From Rhizobium oryzihabitans (lineage in GTDB: Bacteria > Pseudomonadota > Alphaproteobacteria > Rhizobiales > Rhizobiaceae): a stretch of DNA of 64,000 bases. Under the pieces are notes generated by a model. That model was not told the DNA's origin. It did not search any database and saw nothing but the letters and a program-made list of their open reading frames with translations. The DNA lies in assembly GCF_010669145.1 (NCBI RefSeq), contig NZ_CP048632.1, positions 558,001 through 622,000 of the forward strand, read 5' to 3'. Shown piece after piece: positions 17,449 to 24,663 of this stretch (position 1 is its first letter; each line of letters starts with the position of its first letter). Position numbers and translations under genes: made by a program.

Positions 17449-18294
17449 ATGGCACCCACAGAAGATCTTGACGTCTGCCTCGCGACGCTGCGCGACACCG
17501 ATCGCGACCGCTATCTTGCATGCCTTCTGTCGCCGGCCGACAAGCGTGCGTCTCTGGCTGCGCTCTATGCCTTCAACGCCGAAATCGCCCGCATCCGCGA
17601 TTCCGTTCGCGATGCGCTGCCCGGCGAAGTGCGCATGCAATGGTGGCGCGATCTTCTTGACGGCAATCCGCATGGTGACAGCCAGTCTCATCCCGTTGCC
17701 GCCGCTCTTTTGACCGCAATCGAGCAATATCGCCTGCCGCCGCCGGTGCTCGCCAATATGATCGAAGCGCGCATCTTCGATCTCTATGACGATCTGTTTG
17801 AGGATCGCAACGCGCTTGAAGGTTATGCCGGGGAAACCGCCTCCGCTCTCATTCAACTCGCGAGCCTTGTGCTTTCACCCGAAGATGCGTCTTCGAGCGC
17901 GGAGGCGGCGGGACATGCGGGGGTGGCGCAGGCCATGGCCGGCATCCTGCTCCTGATGCCGCTGCACCGGCGGCGCGGGCAGGTCTATATTCCTGCCGAC
18001 ATGCTGGCGGCTGCCGGGCTTGATCGGGAGACGTTTCTTGAAGGCCAGGACAGGCAACGCATCGGTATCGCCGTCGAGATTTTCGCCGCGCATGCTCTGG
18101 ACCATATTGAAAAGGCAAGACGCGCGAAGATTCCCGGAACTGTCTTTGCTGCCTATCTACCCGTCGCTTTGTCAGGCCCCGTCATCCTCGCCGCCCGGAA
18201 GGCGGGAGCGGGCGTGTTCGAAGGCGAGTTGCAACTATCGCAGCTGCGCCGGCAATGGCTGCTGGCAAAGGCGTCTTTTCTCAAGCGTTTCTGA
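17449..18294 (+). CDS. Squalene/phytoene synthase family protein (NDUFAF6-like)
   Basis: 281-aa all-helical protein of the trans-isoprenyl diphosphate synthase fold. The positions where phytoene synthases carry two DxxxD motifs are only partly kept (FDLYDDLFED is present; the second region reads VYIPADMLAAAG), so a terpene product is doubtful. This shorter branch is related to mitochondrial complex I assembly factor NDUFAF6. Gene order secDF, Mth938-like, NDUFAF6-like supports a complex I link. It is not part of a carotenoid or hopanoid cluster here. Confidence 0.8.
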   Translation: MAPTEDLDVCLATLRDTDRDRYLACLLSPADKRASLAALYAFNAEIARIRDSVRDALPGEVRMQWWRDLLDGNPHGDSQSHPVAAALLTAIEQYRLPPPVLANMIEARIFDLYDDLFEDRNALEGYAGETASALIQLASLVLSPEDASSSAEAAGHAGVAQAMAGILLLMPLHRRRGQVYIPADMLAAAGLDRETFLEGQDRQRIGIAVEIFAAHALDHIEKARRAKIPGTVFAAYLPVALSGPVILAARKAGAGVFEGELQLSQLRRQWLLAKASFLKRF

Positions 18295-18398
18295 TTCCGC
18301 AAGCCGCACGCGATGCGAATGAATCGACGCCGATTTCAGGAAGCCACACTTCACGCAAGCCACGATCTTTATGAACCGAAACCGGGTTCGCATCGTTT

Positions 18399-18412
18399 CG
18401 ATTCGCGAATCG
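18399..18412. promoter_or_regulatory. Palindrome holding two GANTC sites
   Basis: CGATTCGCGAATCG is a perfect 14-bp palindrome 31 nt before the next start. It contains GATTC and GAATC, both GANTC sites that the alphaproteobacterial CcrM methylase recognises. A regulatory role is inference only. Confidence 0.4.
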
Positions 18413-18442
18413 TGATGTTTCGGTGCTGAGGGAGCGTCCCGG

Positions 18443-18901
18443 GTGAGTATTGCGATCTGGATTATCGTTTTCGTGCTGCTTTCGGTCTTCGCTGTTTATG
18501 CCTGGCGCATGACGCGGGCGACGGAAGAGGATAACAGCCATGATGTGGGACAGGCGATCATGGATTTCGCCCGCGCCTTTCCGAACGAGGCGATCAGAAG
18601 CCTGCATATGACGGTGGGTGGCGGTGCGGCCTTCGTGCGCCTTCACGACAACAAGGCAGGCTTCATGCGCAATATGGGGTCTCATTATGTGTGCATGATG
18701 ATCGATCCCGAGCGGATAAGGGTCGAAAGTCTGGAAAGCGGCGACGGTTTCGTCGTGACCTTTTTCGACACGCCGAAATATAGCGGCTCATATCGCTTCA
18801 AATCGGCCGGAGAGGCGGCGGAGGTCTCCCTCTGGCTGCTCGGCAGCCTCGTGGAGGCGCAGGACCATCACGACGAGGGACCGCTGCCCTCCGGCACCTG
18901 A
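18443..18901 (+). CDS. Conserved membrane-anchored protein of unknown function
   Basis: 152-aa protein with a single N-terminal membrane helix (IAIWIIVFVLLSVFAVYAWRM, about residues 3-23) and a cytoplasmic or periplasmic alpha/beta domain. I do not recognise a domain. Notable stretches are SLHMTVGGGAAFVRLHDNKAG and YVCMMIDPERIRVESL. The start is GTG with GGGAG about 8 nt upstream. It lies 148 nt after the NDUFAF6-like gene on the same strand and converges with the DMT transporter. Function cannot be proposed. Confidence 0.72.
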   Translation: MSIAIWIIVFVLLSVFAVYAWRMTRATEEDNSHDVGQAIMDFARAFPNEAIRSLHMTVGGGAAFVRLHDNKAGFMRNMGSHYVCMMIDPERIRVESLESGDGFVVTFFDTPKYSGSYRFKSAGEAAEVSLWLLGSLVEAQDHHDEGPLPSGT

Positions 18902-18919
18902 AGGCGATCGGCGCAGCCG

Positions 18920-19855
18920 TCATTGCCCGTCGAGTGGCAGTGCAGTCTGCGCCTGCTTGCGTTCCCGCCAGATGATGAACAGGCCGGATGCGACGATGAT
19001 GAGAATGCCGAGCCATTTCGATGGCGTCGGGAAATCCGAAAACAGCGTGTAACCGAGAATCGTCGCCGAGATGATCTCGAAATACTGGAACGGCGCCAGC
19101 AGAGAGAGCGGCGCCATTCTGAAGGCCCGGACGATCAGGAGATGCATGTAGCCGGATATCGAACCCAGCAGGATGAGCAGGGTAAGGGCGAAACCGGATT
19201 GTGGAAGCGAGACGGCGAAATCCTTGTCGCCGAATGCATCACCGGCCAGAAGGGCCGCCCCCATGAACACCGTGCCGGCAATGCCGGACATTGTCTGCAT
19301 GACGAGCGGGCTGTCGGCATCGCCGATGGCGCGGTTCAGGAACAGGTAGAGCGTGTAGAGAAAAGCGCAGGCGACCGGCAGGAGCGACGTCCAGCCGAAG
19401 ATCTCAAAACTCGGCTGAATGACGATCAGCGCGCCGCCAAACCCCACCACAATCGCCGTCCAGCGCTTCCAGCCGACTTTTTCACCGAGGAACAGCGCCG
19501 ACATCATCGTCAGCATGAAGGGTTCGACGAAATAGATCGCGAAGACATCGGCGAGCGGCATGTATTTGACGGCGGCAAAGAACATCAGGCTGGCTGAGGC
19601 ATGCAGTACGCCGCGCAGGCAGTTCATCCACGGCCGCCTGGCGCTGAACAGCGCTTTGGGCGAGACCAGCAACAATAGGGGCAGGGTGCACAGTACCTGG
19701 AAGAAAAAACGGTAGAAGGTGACCTGCGCCGGCGACATGCCGCCACTGACCGCCATGTACTTGGCGATCGCATCCATGACCGGCAGCACGAACATGCAGC
19801 CCGCCATGATGGTCATGCCCTTGGCGACATCGTTGAAACCGGTCTGGCTGGTCAT
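18920..19855 (-). CDS. DMT-family (EamA) transporter
   Basis: 311-aa inner-membrane protein with about ten hydrophobic helices in two EamA repeats (first about residues 10-140, second about 155-295). Members export or import small metabolites; this one cannot be assigned a substrate. The ATG at 19855 gives MTSQTGFNDVAKGMTIMAG; a TTG 11 codons upstream is possible but has no better ribosome site. The C-terminal tail ends WRERKQAQTALPLDGQ. It converges with the 152-aa protein gene and follows the alcohol dehydrogenase on the same strand. Confidence 0.85.
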   Translation of the reverse strand: MTSQTGFNDVAKGMTIMAGCMFVLPVMDAIAKYMAVSGGMSPAQVTFYRFFFQVLCTLPLLLLVSPKALFSARRPWMNCLRGVLHASASLMFFAAVKYMPLADVFAIYFVEPFMLTMMSALFLGEKVGWKRWTAIVVGFGGALIVIQPSFEIFGWTSLLPVACAFLYTLYLFLNRAIGDADSPLVMQTMSGIAGTVFMGAALLAGDAFGDKDFAVSLPQSGFALTLLILLGSISGYMHLLIVRAFRMAPLSLLAPFQYFEIISATILGYTLFSDFPTPSKWLGILIIVASGLFIIWRERKQAQTALPLDGQ

Positions 19856-19927
19856 GGGTCGGGCTGCGCTTTCGACCAAAAGGTCCAACGAGGAAATGGG
19901 AGCGCCAGAAGACGCCCCCTCGAAGGG

Positions 19928-20995
19928 TCAGGCGGCCTTCTGGCGCGGCAGGCTCTTCATATCAATGACGAAGCGATAACGCACATCGCTTTTTATCATG
20001 CGTTCATAAGCGTCGTTGATCTGATCGATGTCGATCATCTCGATTTCGGCGGCGATGCCTTTTTCCGCGCAGAAATCCAGCATTTCCTGGGTCTCGGGAA
20101 TGCCGCCGATCATCGAGCCGGCAAAGGTCTTGCGGCCGGGGATGAGGCTGAAGGCATGCACCGAGAGCGGCTTTTCAGGCGCTCCGACCTGCACCAGCGC
20201 GCCATCGCGTTTCAGCAGCGCGAGATAGGCGTTGATGTCATGGTCGGCGGCAACCGCATCGATGATGAGGTCGAGGCTTGCGGCAGCCTTATTCATCTGG
20301 TCGGCATCGCGCGAGACGATAACTTCATGGGCGCCTAGCTTCTTGGCGTCTTCCGCCTTGCCGGGTGACGTCGTGATCATTACCACCGTCGCGCCCATCG
20401 CATTGGCTATCTTGACGGCCATATGGCCAAGGCCGCCGAGGCCGACGACGCCGACACGCTTGCCGGGTCCTGCGTTCCAGTGGCGCAGCGGCGAATAGGT
20501 GGTGATACCCGCGCAGAGCAGGGGAGCCGCCGCTGCCGGATCGAGCCCTTCGGGAATGTTGAGGACATAGCGGTCATCGACGACGACATGAGCGGAATAA
20601 CCGCCAAGCGTATGCGCGCCGCCGCCCATGGCCTTGTCCGGCGAATTATAGGTGCCGGTCATGCCGTTTTCGCAATATTGCTCCAGCCCCTCGGCGCAGC
20701 TTGCGCATTGCCGGCAGCTATCAACGATACAGCCGACACCGACCCGGTCACCCGCTTTGAATTTAGTGACCTGCGCGCCCACCCGGCCGACGCGGCCGAT
20801 GATTTCGTGGCCGGGAACGCAGGGGTAGAGGGAACCCGGCCATTCGCTGCGGGCCGTGTGGATATCGGAGTGGCAGACGCCACAGAATTCAATCTCGATT
20901 TCGACATCGCGCGGGCCGGGATCGCGACGCTTGATGGTCGCGAGCTTCATCGGCGAAGAACCGTCATCGCAGGCATAGGCGGACGTTGTGAACAT
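19928..20995 (-). CDS. NAD(P)-dependent zinc alcohol dehydrogenase (cinnamyl/YahK type)
   Basis: 355-aa medium-chain dehydrogenase. Catalytic zinc ligands are in EFCGVCHSDIH and PGHEIIG, the structural-zinc loop is CRQCASCAEGLEQYC, and the cofactor motif is GVVGLGGLGHMAVK. The CAD/YahK branch, usually NADPH-dependent, reduces aldehydes broadly. ATG 20995 is preceded by GAGGAGG at good spacing and an upstream extension is rejected. It lies 66 nt after the lipB stop on the same strand. Distinct from the formaldehyde dehydrogenase-like enzyme elsewhere in the window, with no sign of recent duplication. Confidence 0.88.
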   Translation of the reverse strand: MFTTSAYACDDGSSPMKLATIKRRDPGPRDVEIEIEFCGVCHSDIHTARSEWPGSLYPCVPGHEIIGRVGRVGAQVTKFKAGDRVGVGCIVDSCRQCASCAEGLEQYCENGMTGTYNSPDKAMGGGAHTLGGYSAHVVVDDRYVLNIPEGLDPAAAAPLLCAGITTYSPLRHWNAGPGKRVGVVGLGGLGHMAVKIANAMGATVVMITTSPGKAEDAKKLGAHEVIVSRDADQMNKAAASLDLIIDAVAADHDINAYLALLKRDGALVQVGAPEKPLSVHAFSLIPGRKTFAGSMIGGIPETQEMLDFCAEKGIAAEIEMIDIDQINDAYERMIKSDVRYRFVIDMKSLPRQKAA

Positions 20996-21061
20996 GGTCG
21001 TTCCTCCTCTTGTGGTGATCGATGGTGGAAACACCGGCAGGCGGCAAAGGTTGCGGCGGTT

Positions 21062-21793
21062 TCAGCCGCCGGAGCCGGCTTCGGGCACTGCCGCGCCGAA
21101 AACCTCCTCGAAGGCTTCACGCAGCAGAACGTCGACATCGCCGATCATAACCGGCAATCCGAGATCGACAAGGCTGGTGACGCCATAGGCGCTGATGCCA
21201 CAGGGAACGATGCCGGAAAAATGCGTGAGGTCGGGATCGACATTGATCGACAGGCCGTGGAAGCTCACCCACTTGCGCAGCCGGATGCCCAGTGCCGCGA
21301 TCTTGTCTTCAGCCATGCTGCCATCTGGCAGAAGAGGTTTCTCCGGCCGCCGGACCCAGACGCCAACACGATCTTCGCGACGTTCGCCGCGCACATTCAT
21401 CTTGTCGAGCGTGCGGATAATCACGTCTTCCAGCGCCGCCACATAGGCGCGTACATCCTGACGCCGGCGTTTCAGGTCCAGCATCACGTAGACGACCCGC
21501 TGTCCCGGCCCGTGATAGGTATATTCGCCGCCACGGCCCGTGGCGAAGACAGGAAAACGATCCGGCTCTATGAGGTCGGCGGCGTCGGCGCTGGTGCCGG
21601 CGGTGTAAAGCGGCGGATGCTCCAGAAGCCAGACGAGTTCATCTGCTTCGCCGCTGGCGATGGCGGCAACTTCCCGTTCCATCTCCTCTATTGCCACCTC
21701 GTAAGGCACGAGACCTTCCGAGATTCGCCAGCGGACGGGCGGTGAGCCGGCGGCGGGCAACATATTTGTCTCGATATCCGTGCGTGTGAGCAT
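21062..21793 (-). CDS. lipB: Octanoyltransferase
   Basis: 243-aa cytosolic LipB, transferring octanoyl from acyl carrier protein to lipoyl domains. Signatures are [22 protein letters not shown] (containing the GQ and RGG motif near residue 90) and the catalytic Cys in [17 protein letters not shown]. The lysine equivalent follows [18 protein letters not shown] 21793 has AAAGGA 7 nt upstream; a longer reading frame starting at 21868 lacks a ribosome site. A tRNA-Leu gene lies divergently about 190 nt away. Confidence 0.94.
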   Translation of the reverse strand: MLTRTDIETNMLPAAGSPPVRWRISEGLVPYEVAIEEMEREVAAIASGEADELVWLLEHPPLYTAGTSADAADLIEPDRFPVFATGRGGEYTYHGPGQRVVYVMLDLKRRRQDVRAYVAALEDVIIRTLDKMNVRGERREDRVGVWVRRPEKPLLPDGSMAEDKIAALGIRLRKWVSFHGLSINVDPDLTHFSGIVPCGISAYGVTSLVDLGLPVMIGDVDVLLREAFEEVFGAAVPEAGSGG

Positions 21794-21982
21794 GAAAAAG
21801 TCCTTTCCACAGCCTTCTCGCAAAATGACGACGAGGCGGCAACCCCAGCATTTCCGGGCTTCCTGCATATAGGGTGGGCCGGGGCGATTTTTAATTTCAA
21901 AAAACTGTCACGACGCTCTTGTGCACCCAAAATCCTTTTGCTACATGCACCCCCGTCGGCGCAAGTCGACGCCTACCACGAT

Positions 21983-22067
21983 GCGGTCGTGGCGGAATTG
22001 GTAGACGCGCAGCGTTGAGGTCGCTGTGGGGCAACCCGTGGAAGTTCGAGTCTTCTCGACCGCACCA
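21983..22067 (+). tRNA. tRNA-Leu(GAG)
   Basis: 85-nt type II tRNA. The acceptor stem is GCGGTCG (21983-21989) with CGACCGC (22057-22063). A D-arm of the form GGCGGAATTGGTAGACGC, the anticodon loop TTGAGGT (GAG at 22017-22019), a long variable arm, a T-loop GTTCGAGTC and a genome-encoded CCA (22065-22067) follow. The long variable arm and GAG anticodon identify leucine decoding CUC/CUU. A terminator follows immediately. Confidence 0.96.
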
Positions 22068-22070
22068 AAG

Positions 22071-22100
22071 AAACCCGCTTCGGCGGGTTTTTTCTTTTTC
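22071..22100 (+). terminator. Intrinsic terminator after tRNA-Leu
   Basis: AAACCCGC (22071-22078) and GCGGGTTT (22083-22090) form an 8-bp stem around a TTCG tetraloop, followed by TTTCTTTTTC. Confidence 0.92.
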
Positions 22101-22213
22101 AGTCAATCGCTTGGCGTTGCGCTCCCCAGAATACAAATCCCGTTGACGCTGACTGGACGAGGCTTGCGCCGCGTGTTTCTTTTTTTGTCCATAGGTCGGG
22201 TCTAAAATTTCGG

Positions 22214-22239
22214 GGCGGCAAATTATCGATTTTGCCGCC
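22214..22239 (-). terminator. Hairpin after the small lipoprotein gene
   Basis: GGCGGCAAA (22214-22222) pairs with TTTGCCGCC (22231-22239), a 9-bp stem with an 8-nt loop, 24 nt past the lipoprotein stop. On the minus strand CCGAAATTTT follows, so the T-run is offset; terminator function is likely but not certain. Confidence 0.55.
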
Positions 22240-22262
22240 AGCCGGATGCAATATTCGACGGC

Positions 22263-22451
22263 CTAGCGTCGGATGATATTCGAAGCTGTGCCATTGTCTT
22301 GGTGGTTTCCGTCACCGACGCGGTACGGATCTCCATCCATGACCTGATCCATCCTCCATCCGCTTCCGCGATAAGGACTTTCCCACGTCTGGCACCCGAC
22401 GAGAAAAGCGGTGGCAGACAGTAGTCCGATAGTAAGGGCGGTTCGCAGCAT
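22263..22451 (-). CDS. Small predicted lipoprotein
   Basis: 62-aa protein with a lipoprotein signal peptide: MLRTALTIGLLSATAFLVGC, where LVGC is the lipobox and Cys20 would be lipidated. The 42-residue mature part (QTWESPYRGSGWRMDQVMDG...) is hydrophilic, rich in Gly, Asp and Asn, and matches no family I know. GGAGG stands 5 nt before the ATG, and a hairpin follows the stop, so it has the hallmarks of a real single gene. Localisation to the outer or inner membrane facing the periplasm is inferred. Confidence 0.72.
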   Translation of the reverse strand: MLRTALTIGLLSATAFLVGCQTWESPYRGSGWRMDQVMDGDPYRVGDGNHQDNGTASNIIRR

Positions 22452-22686
22452 ATTGGCCTCCTTCGAAATTTTAGCGCAAAGCTATGTAGGTGCGTGCAGA
22501 GGGGTTTACGACATCTCTTCAGAATTTATCTCCCTCTGGAGGCGGACATCCGAGTTTGCTCACCATCAAATTTCGGTGGATATCGATGCACGCTGCAGTA
22601 GTCGGGCGGTTCCCCTGCAAAAACGAGGGGTGGAATATTAGAGGTCTGATGTTAGCTTTTGTCAGGAAAAATGTCTGGGGGTTTTC

Positions 22687-23073
22687 GTGCAAGGGGACAA
22701 AACGGATTCAGACAATGCGCTCGGCTATTATATGTGGAGCATTTCCGACAACAGGTTGATCATGGATGCGGTCACCGCAGAATGCCATGGGTTTTCCGAA
22801 ACCGTTGCGTCGCGGGGTGTGACGATCGAGGATGTTCTCGAGAGAATCGATGTCGAAATGCGCGATCAGGTGGCGCAGGCGATTTTCGACAGTATCACCA
22901 CCGGCGTCTTCTTTGATCAGCGCTACAAGGTCAATCTGCCCGATGGTTCGGCCCGCTGGATCGTGGCGAAGGGCAGGGCGCTTTTTGATGCGGACAACAC
23001 GCCGTTTCTTGGCATTGGCAGCGTTCGGGACATTACCCTTAAAAAAGCCTATCAGTTCGAGCCGCGCCAATAA
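22687..23073 (+). CDS. Stand-alone PAS-domain protein
   Basis: 128-aa protein consisting of one PAS fold (PAS_3-like). The C-terminal half RYKVNLPDGSARWIVAKGRA then LFDADNTPFLGIGSVRDIT is the typical PAS core plus PAC end. There is no kinase, cyclase or DNA-binding output domain, so it would act by binding a partner. The start is GTG after GGGGG at 5 nt spacing; an ATG at 22732 would remove only the first 15 residues. The upstream 230 bases are AT-rich and look non-coding. A terminator follows. Confidence 0.72.
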   Translation: MQGDKTDSDNALGYYMWSISDNRLIMDAVTAECHGFSETVASRGVTIEDVLERIDVEMRDQVAQAIFDSITTGVFFDQRYKVNLPDGSARWIVAKGRALFDADNTPFLGIGSVRDITLKKAYQFEPRQ

Positions 23074-23078
23074 CGCAA

Positions 23079-23108
23079 AAAAGAGGCGGCTTTCGCCGCC
23101 TTTTTTTG
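23079..23108. terminator. Bidirectional terminator between PAS gene and small membrane protein gene
   Basis: AGGCGGC (23084-23090) pairs with GCCGCCT (23095-23101) around TTTC, with A-run before and TTTTTTT after, so it ends transcripts from both sides. Confidence 0.9.
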
Positions 23109-23127
23109 TTCGCGCTTTGCCGGGACA

Positions 23128-23295
23128 TCAGAAGACGGCGAGATATTTCAGCAGCGAAATAATGCCGATAATGATGACGATGATCTGCGCGATCTGTTTC
23201 GCGCCGCCGCCCACGGGCAGTCGTGCGATGAGCCACAAGACGAGCACGATCACCAGGAAGGTGATCAGAATGCTGACGAGCGTAGATGTAACCAT
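23128..23295 (-). CDS. Small hydrophobic membrane protein (Thivi_2564-like)
   Basis: 55-aa protein: MVTSTLVSILITFLVIVLVL, then a short loop with LPVGGGAKQIAQ and a second helix IIVIIIGIISLLKYLAVF. Two membrane helices with a Gly-rich turn match the small Thivi_2564-type membrane proteins widespread in proteobacteria. GGGAGC lies about 8 nt before the ATG, and the shared terminator follows the stop. It is not homologous to its neighbours. Function unknown. Confidence 0.78.
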   Translation of the reverse strand: MVTSTLVSILITFLVIVLVLWLIARLPVGGGAKQIAQIIVIIIGIISLLKYLAVF

Positions 23296-23416
23296 ATGTC
23301 CCAGCTCCCTGTAAAATAAAGGTTCAACGGTCGTTCACCGTTGTGTGAGTAAAAAGCGCCAGATAGGTTTTTGTTCCATGCGATCGGTTGCGTGCGATTA
23401 AATCAGGATTTTTTGA

Positions 23417-23845
23417 ATGGTGGGCGGTGCGAAAGTGAAGATGAGGCCGGTTGGCGCGACAGCCAGGGTCGGGCGGCTTGGTCGCCCAGTCATTTCAACG
23501 AGGACTGGCGGTGCTCTTGAGATCGTGACTGGCGTCTCGGAGCCGGGCTTCAACCCGCTCGATCTTCTTTATTCGTCGCTTGCCGCATGTCTGGCGCTCA
23601 GCGCCCGCATCGCGGCGAGCCACATGGGCCTGCTGGACCGGTTCGAAGGCGTTGCCGTTGACGTTTCCGGTGAGAAATCCGTAGAGGAGCCCTATCGTAT
23701 CGTCCGTTTCGATATCAAAATCGAAATTGCCGGCGATTTCGACGCGGCGACCCGTGCGGCACTGGCGCATGCGGCGGAGGATATCTGCACCGTTAGCAAC
23801 ACGCTGAAAGGCGAGGCGGAATTTGTGCTGTCGGTTGCCGGCTGA
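23417..23845 (+). CDS. OsmC family protein
   Basis: 142-aa protein of the OsmC/Ohr superfamily, thiol-dependent peroxidases or related. It shows the N-terminal beta-strand region, then PLDLLYSSLAACLALSARIAA, where the first catalytic-type Cys occupies the helix (ACLA), and ends with DICTVSNTLKGE holding the second Cys, as in the family. It could therefore act on hydroperoxides, though many members of this branch have unknown roles. AGGA precedes the ATG. It converges with the deformylase-like gene with 3 nt between stops. Confidence 0.85.
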   Translation: MVGGAKVKMRPVGATARVGRLGRPVISTRTGGALEIVTGVSEPGFNPLDLLYSSLAACLALSARIAASHMGLLDRFEGVAVDVSGEKSVEEPYRIVRFDIKIEIAGDFDAATRAALAHAAEDICTVSNTLKGEAEFVLSVAG

Positions 23846-23848
23846 TCG

Positions 23849-24343
23849 TTACGGCTTGCGGGATTTTTCCCATTTTTTCACCAGCCGGTCGCGCTTGAGC
23901 TTCGAAAGCCGCTTCAGCCAGAAGACGCCGTCGAGCTGGTCGATCTCATGCTGGATGCAGATGGCGTGAAACCCTTCGGCAGTTTCGTTATGTTCCACAC
24001 CTGCCGCGTCCTGAAACCTTAACTCGATCTCGGATGGCCTCTCCACCTCATCGGTAAAGCCCGGCATCGAGACGCTGCCTTCCACATGCCGCATGGTTTT
24101 CGCGGACTGGCTGAGAATTTCGGGGTTGATGTAGGTGAGGACGGTTCCCGGTGTCAGTTCGAGCACGAAGACGCGCTGCCTCACGCCAATATGGGCCGCG
24201 GTAATGCCGACGCCGGGGGCGGCGCGCATCGTGTCGGTCAGGTCTGTGACCAGGTCCTGCAGATGATCGTCAAAAACGGTGACTGGCCCGCAAGTCTCGG
24301 AAAGGCCTGAATGAGGGTAGGGCAGGATCGGCCTGATTGCCAA
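23849..24343 (-). CDS. Peptide deformylase-like protein, metal ligands degenerate
   Basis: 164-aa homologue of Def, the enzyme that removes formyl from nascent proteins. Motif 1 is GVGITAAHIG instead of GxGLAAxQ, motif 2 is EGSVSMPG (the metal-binding Cys is Ser), and motif 3 is QHEIDQLDG (second His of HExxH is Gln). Only the first His and the catalytic Glu remain, so normal deformylase activity is unlikely. The start is TTG with GGAG upstream. It is the last gene of a same-strand row with the FdhF/YdeP oxidoreductase. A true def must exist elsewhere in the genome. Confidence 0.85.
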   Translation of the reverse strand: MAIRPILPYPHSGLSETCGPVTVFDDHLQDLVTDLTDTMRAAPGVGITAAHIGVRQRVFVLELTPGTVLTYINPEILSQSAKTMRHVEGSVSMPGFTDEVERPSEIELRFQDAAGVEHNETAEGFHAICIQHEIDQLDGVFWLKRLSKLKRDRLVKKWEKSRKP

Positions 24344-24360
24344 GGAATGCTCCGTTCGTT

Positions 24361-24663
24361 TCAGTTTCGGGAGGGAGACGCGGCAAGCGCCTGTCCTTCC
24401 GCCGTCGCCTCCAGAAAGCTGCGCTGGGTGCGGGCGTCTCGTTTCGTCACCCGCACGAAGCGGGGCGTGAGCGCTGCGATTTCGCGCAGAACGAGAGCGT
24501 GCGCAAGCCCAAGCCGGTTCGCAATGCTGCGGCTGTCGGTGGCAATGTCTTGACAGATCGCCAAGAGGATCGCCGCACCCGTCGCGGTAAGAACCGAGGA
24601 GGATGCCTGCTGGATCTGCTCCACCGCCGCCATGAAGGCGGCAGCGGATTGCTCTTCATCCAT
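24361..24663 (-). CDS. Small wing-helix-like protein coupled to FdhF/YdeP gene
   Basis: 100-aa protein, helical at the N-terminus (SAAAFMAAVEQIQQASSSVL), then a pattern that suggests a winged helix (SIANRLGLAHALVLREIAAL, then TPRFVRVTKRDARTQRSFLEA). No family name can be given. Its ATG overlaps the oxidoreductase stop by one base, so translation is coupled and a role tied to that enzyme, such as regulation or assembly, is inferred. The deformylase-like gene starts 17 nt after it. Confidence 0.7.
   Translation of the reverse strand: MDEEQSAAAFMAAVEQIQQASSSVLTATGAAILLAICQDIATDSRSIANRLGLAHALVLREIAALTPRFVRVTKRDARTQRSFLEATAEGQALAASPSRN

Noticed and set aside
20000..21000. Recent duplication between the two zinc alcohol dehydrogenases
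   Set aside because: They share only family motifs; cofactor loops, lengths and structural-zinc loops differ clearly.
21983..22690. Integrated element at tRNA-Leu
   Set aside because: No integrase and no repeat of the tRNA 3' end were seen downstream. The AT-rich patch alone is insufficient.
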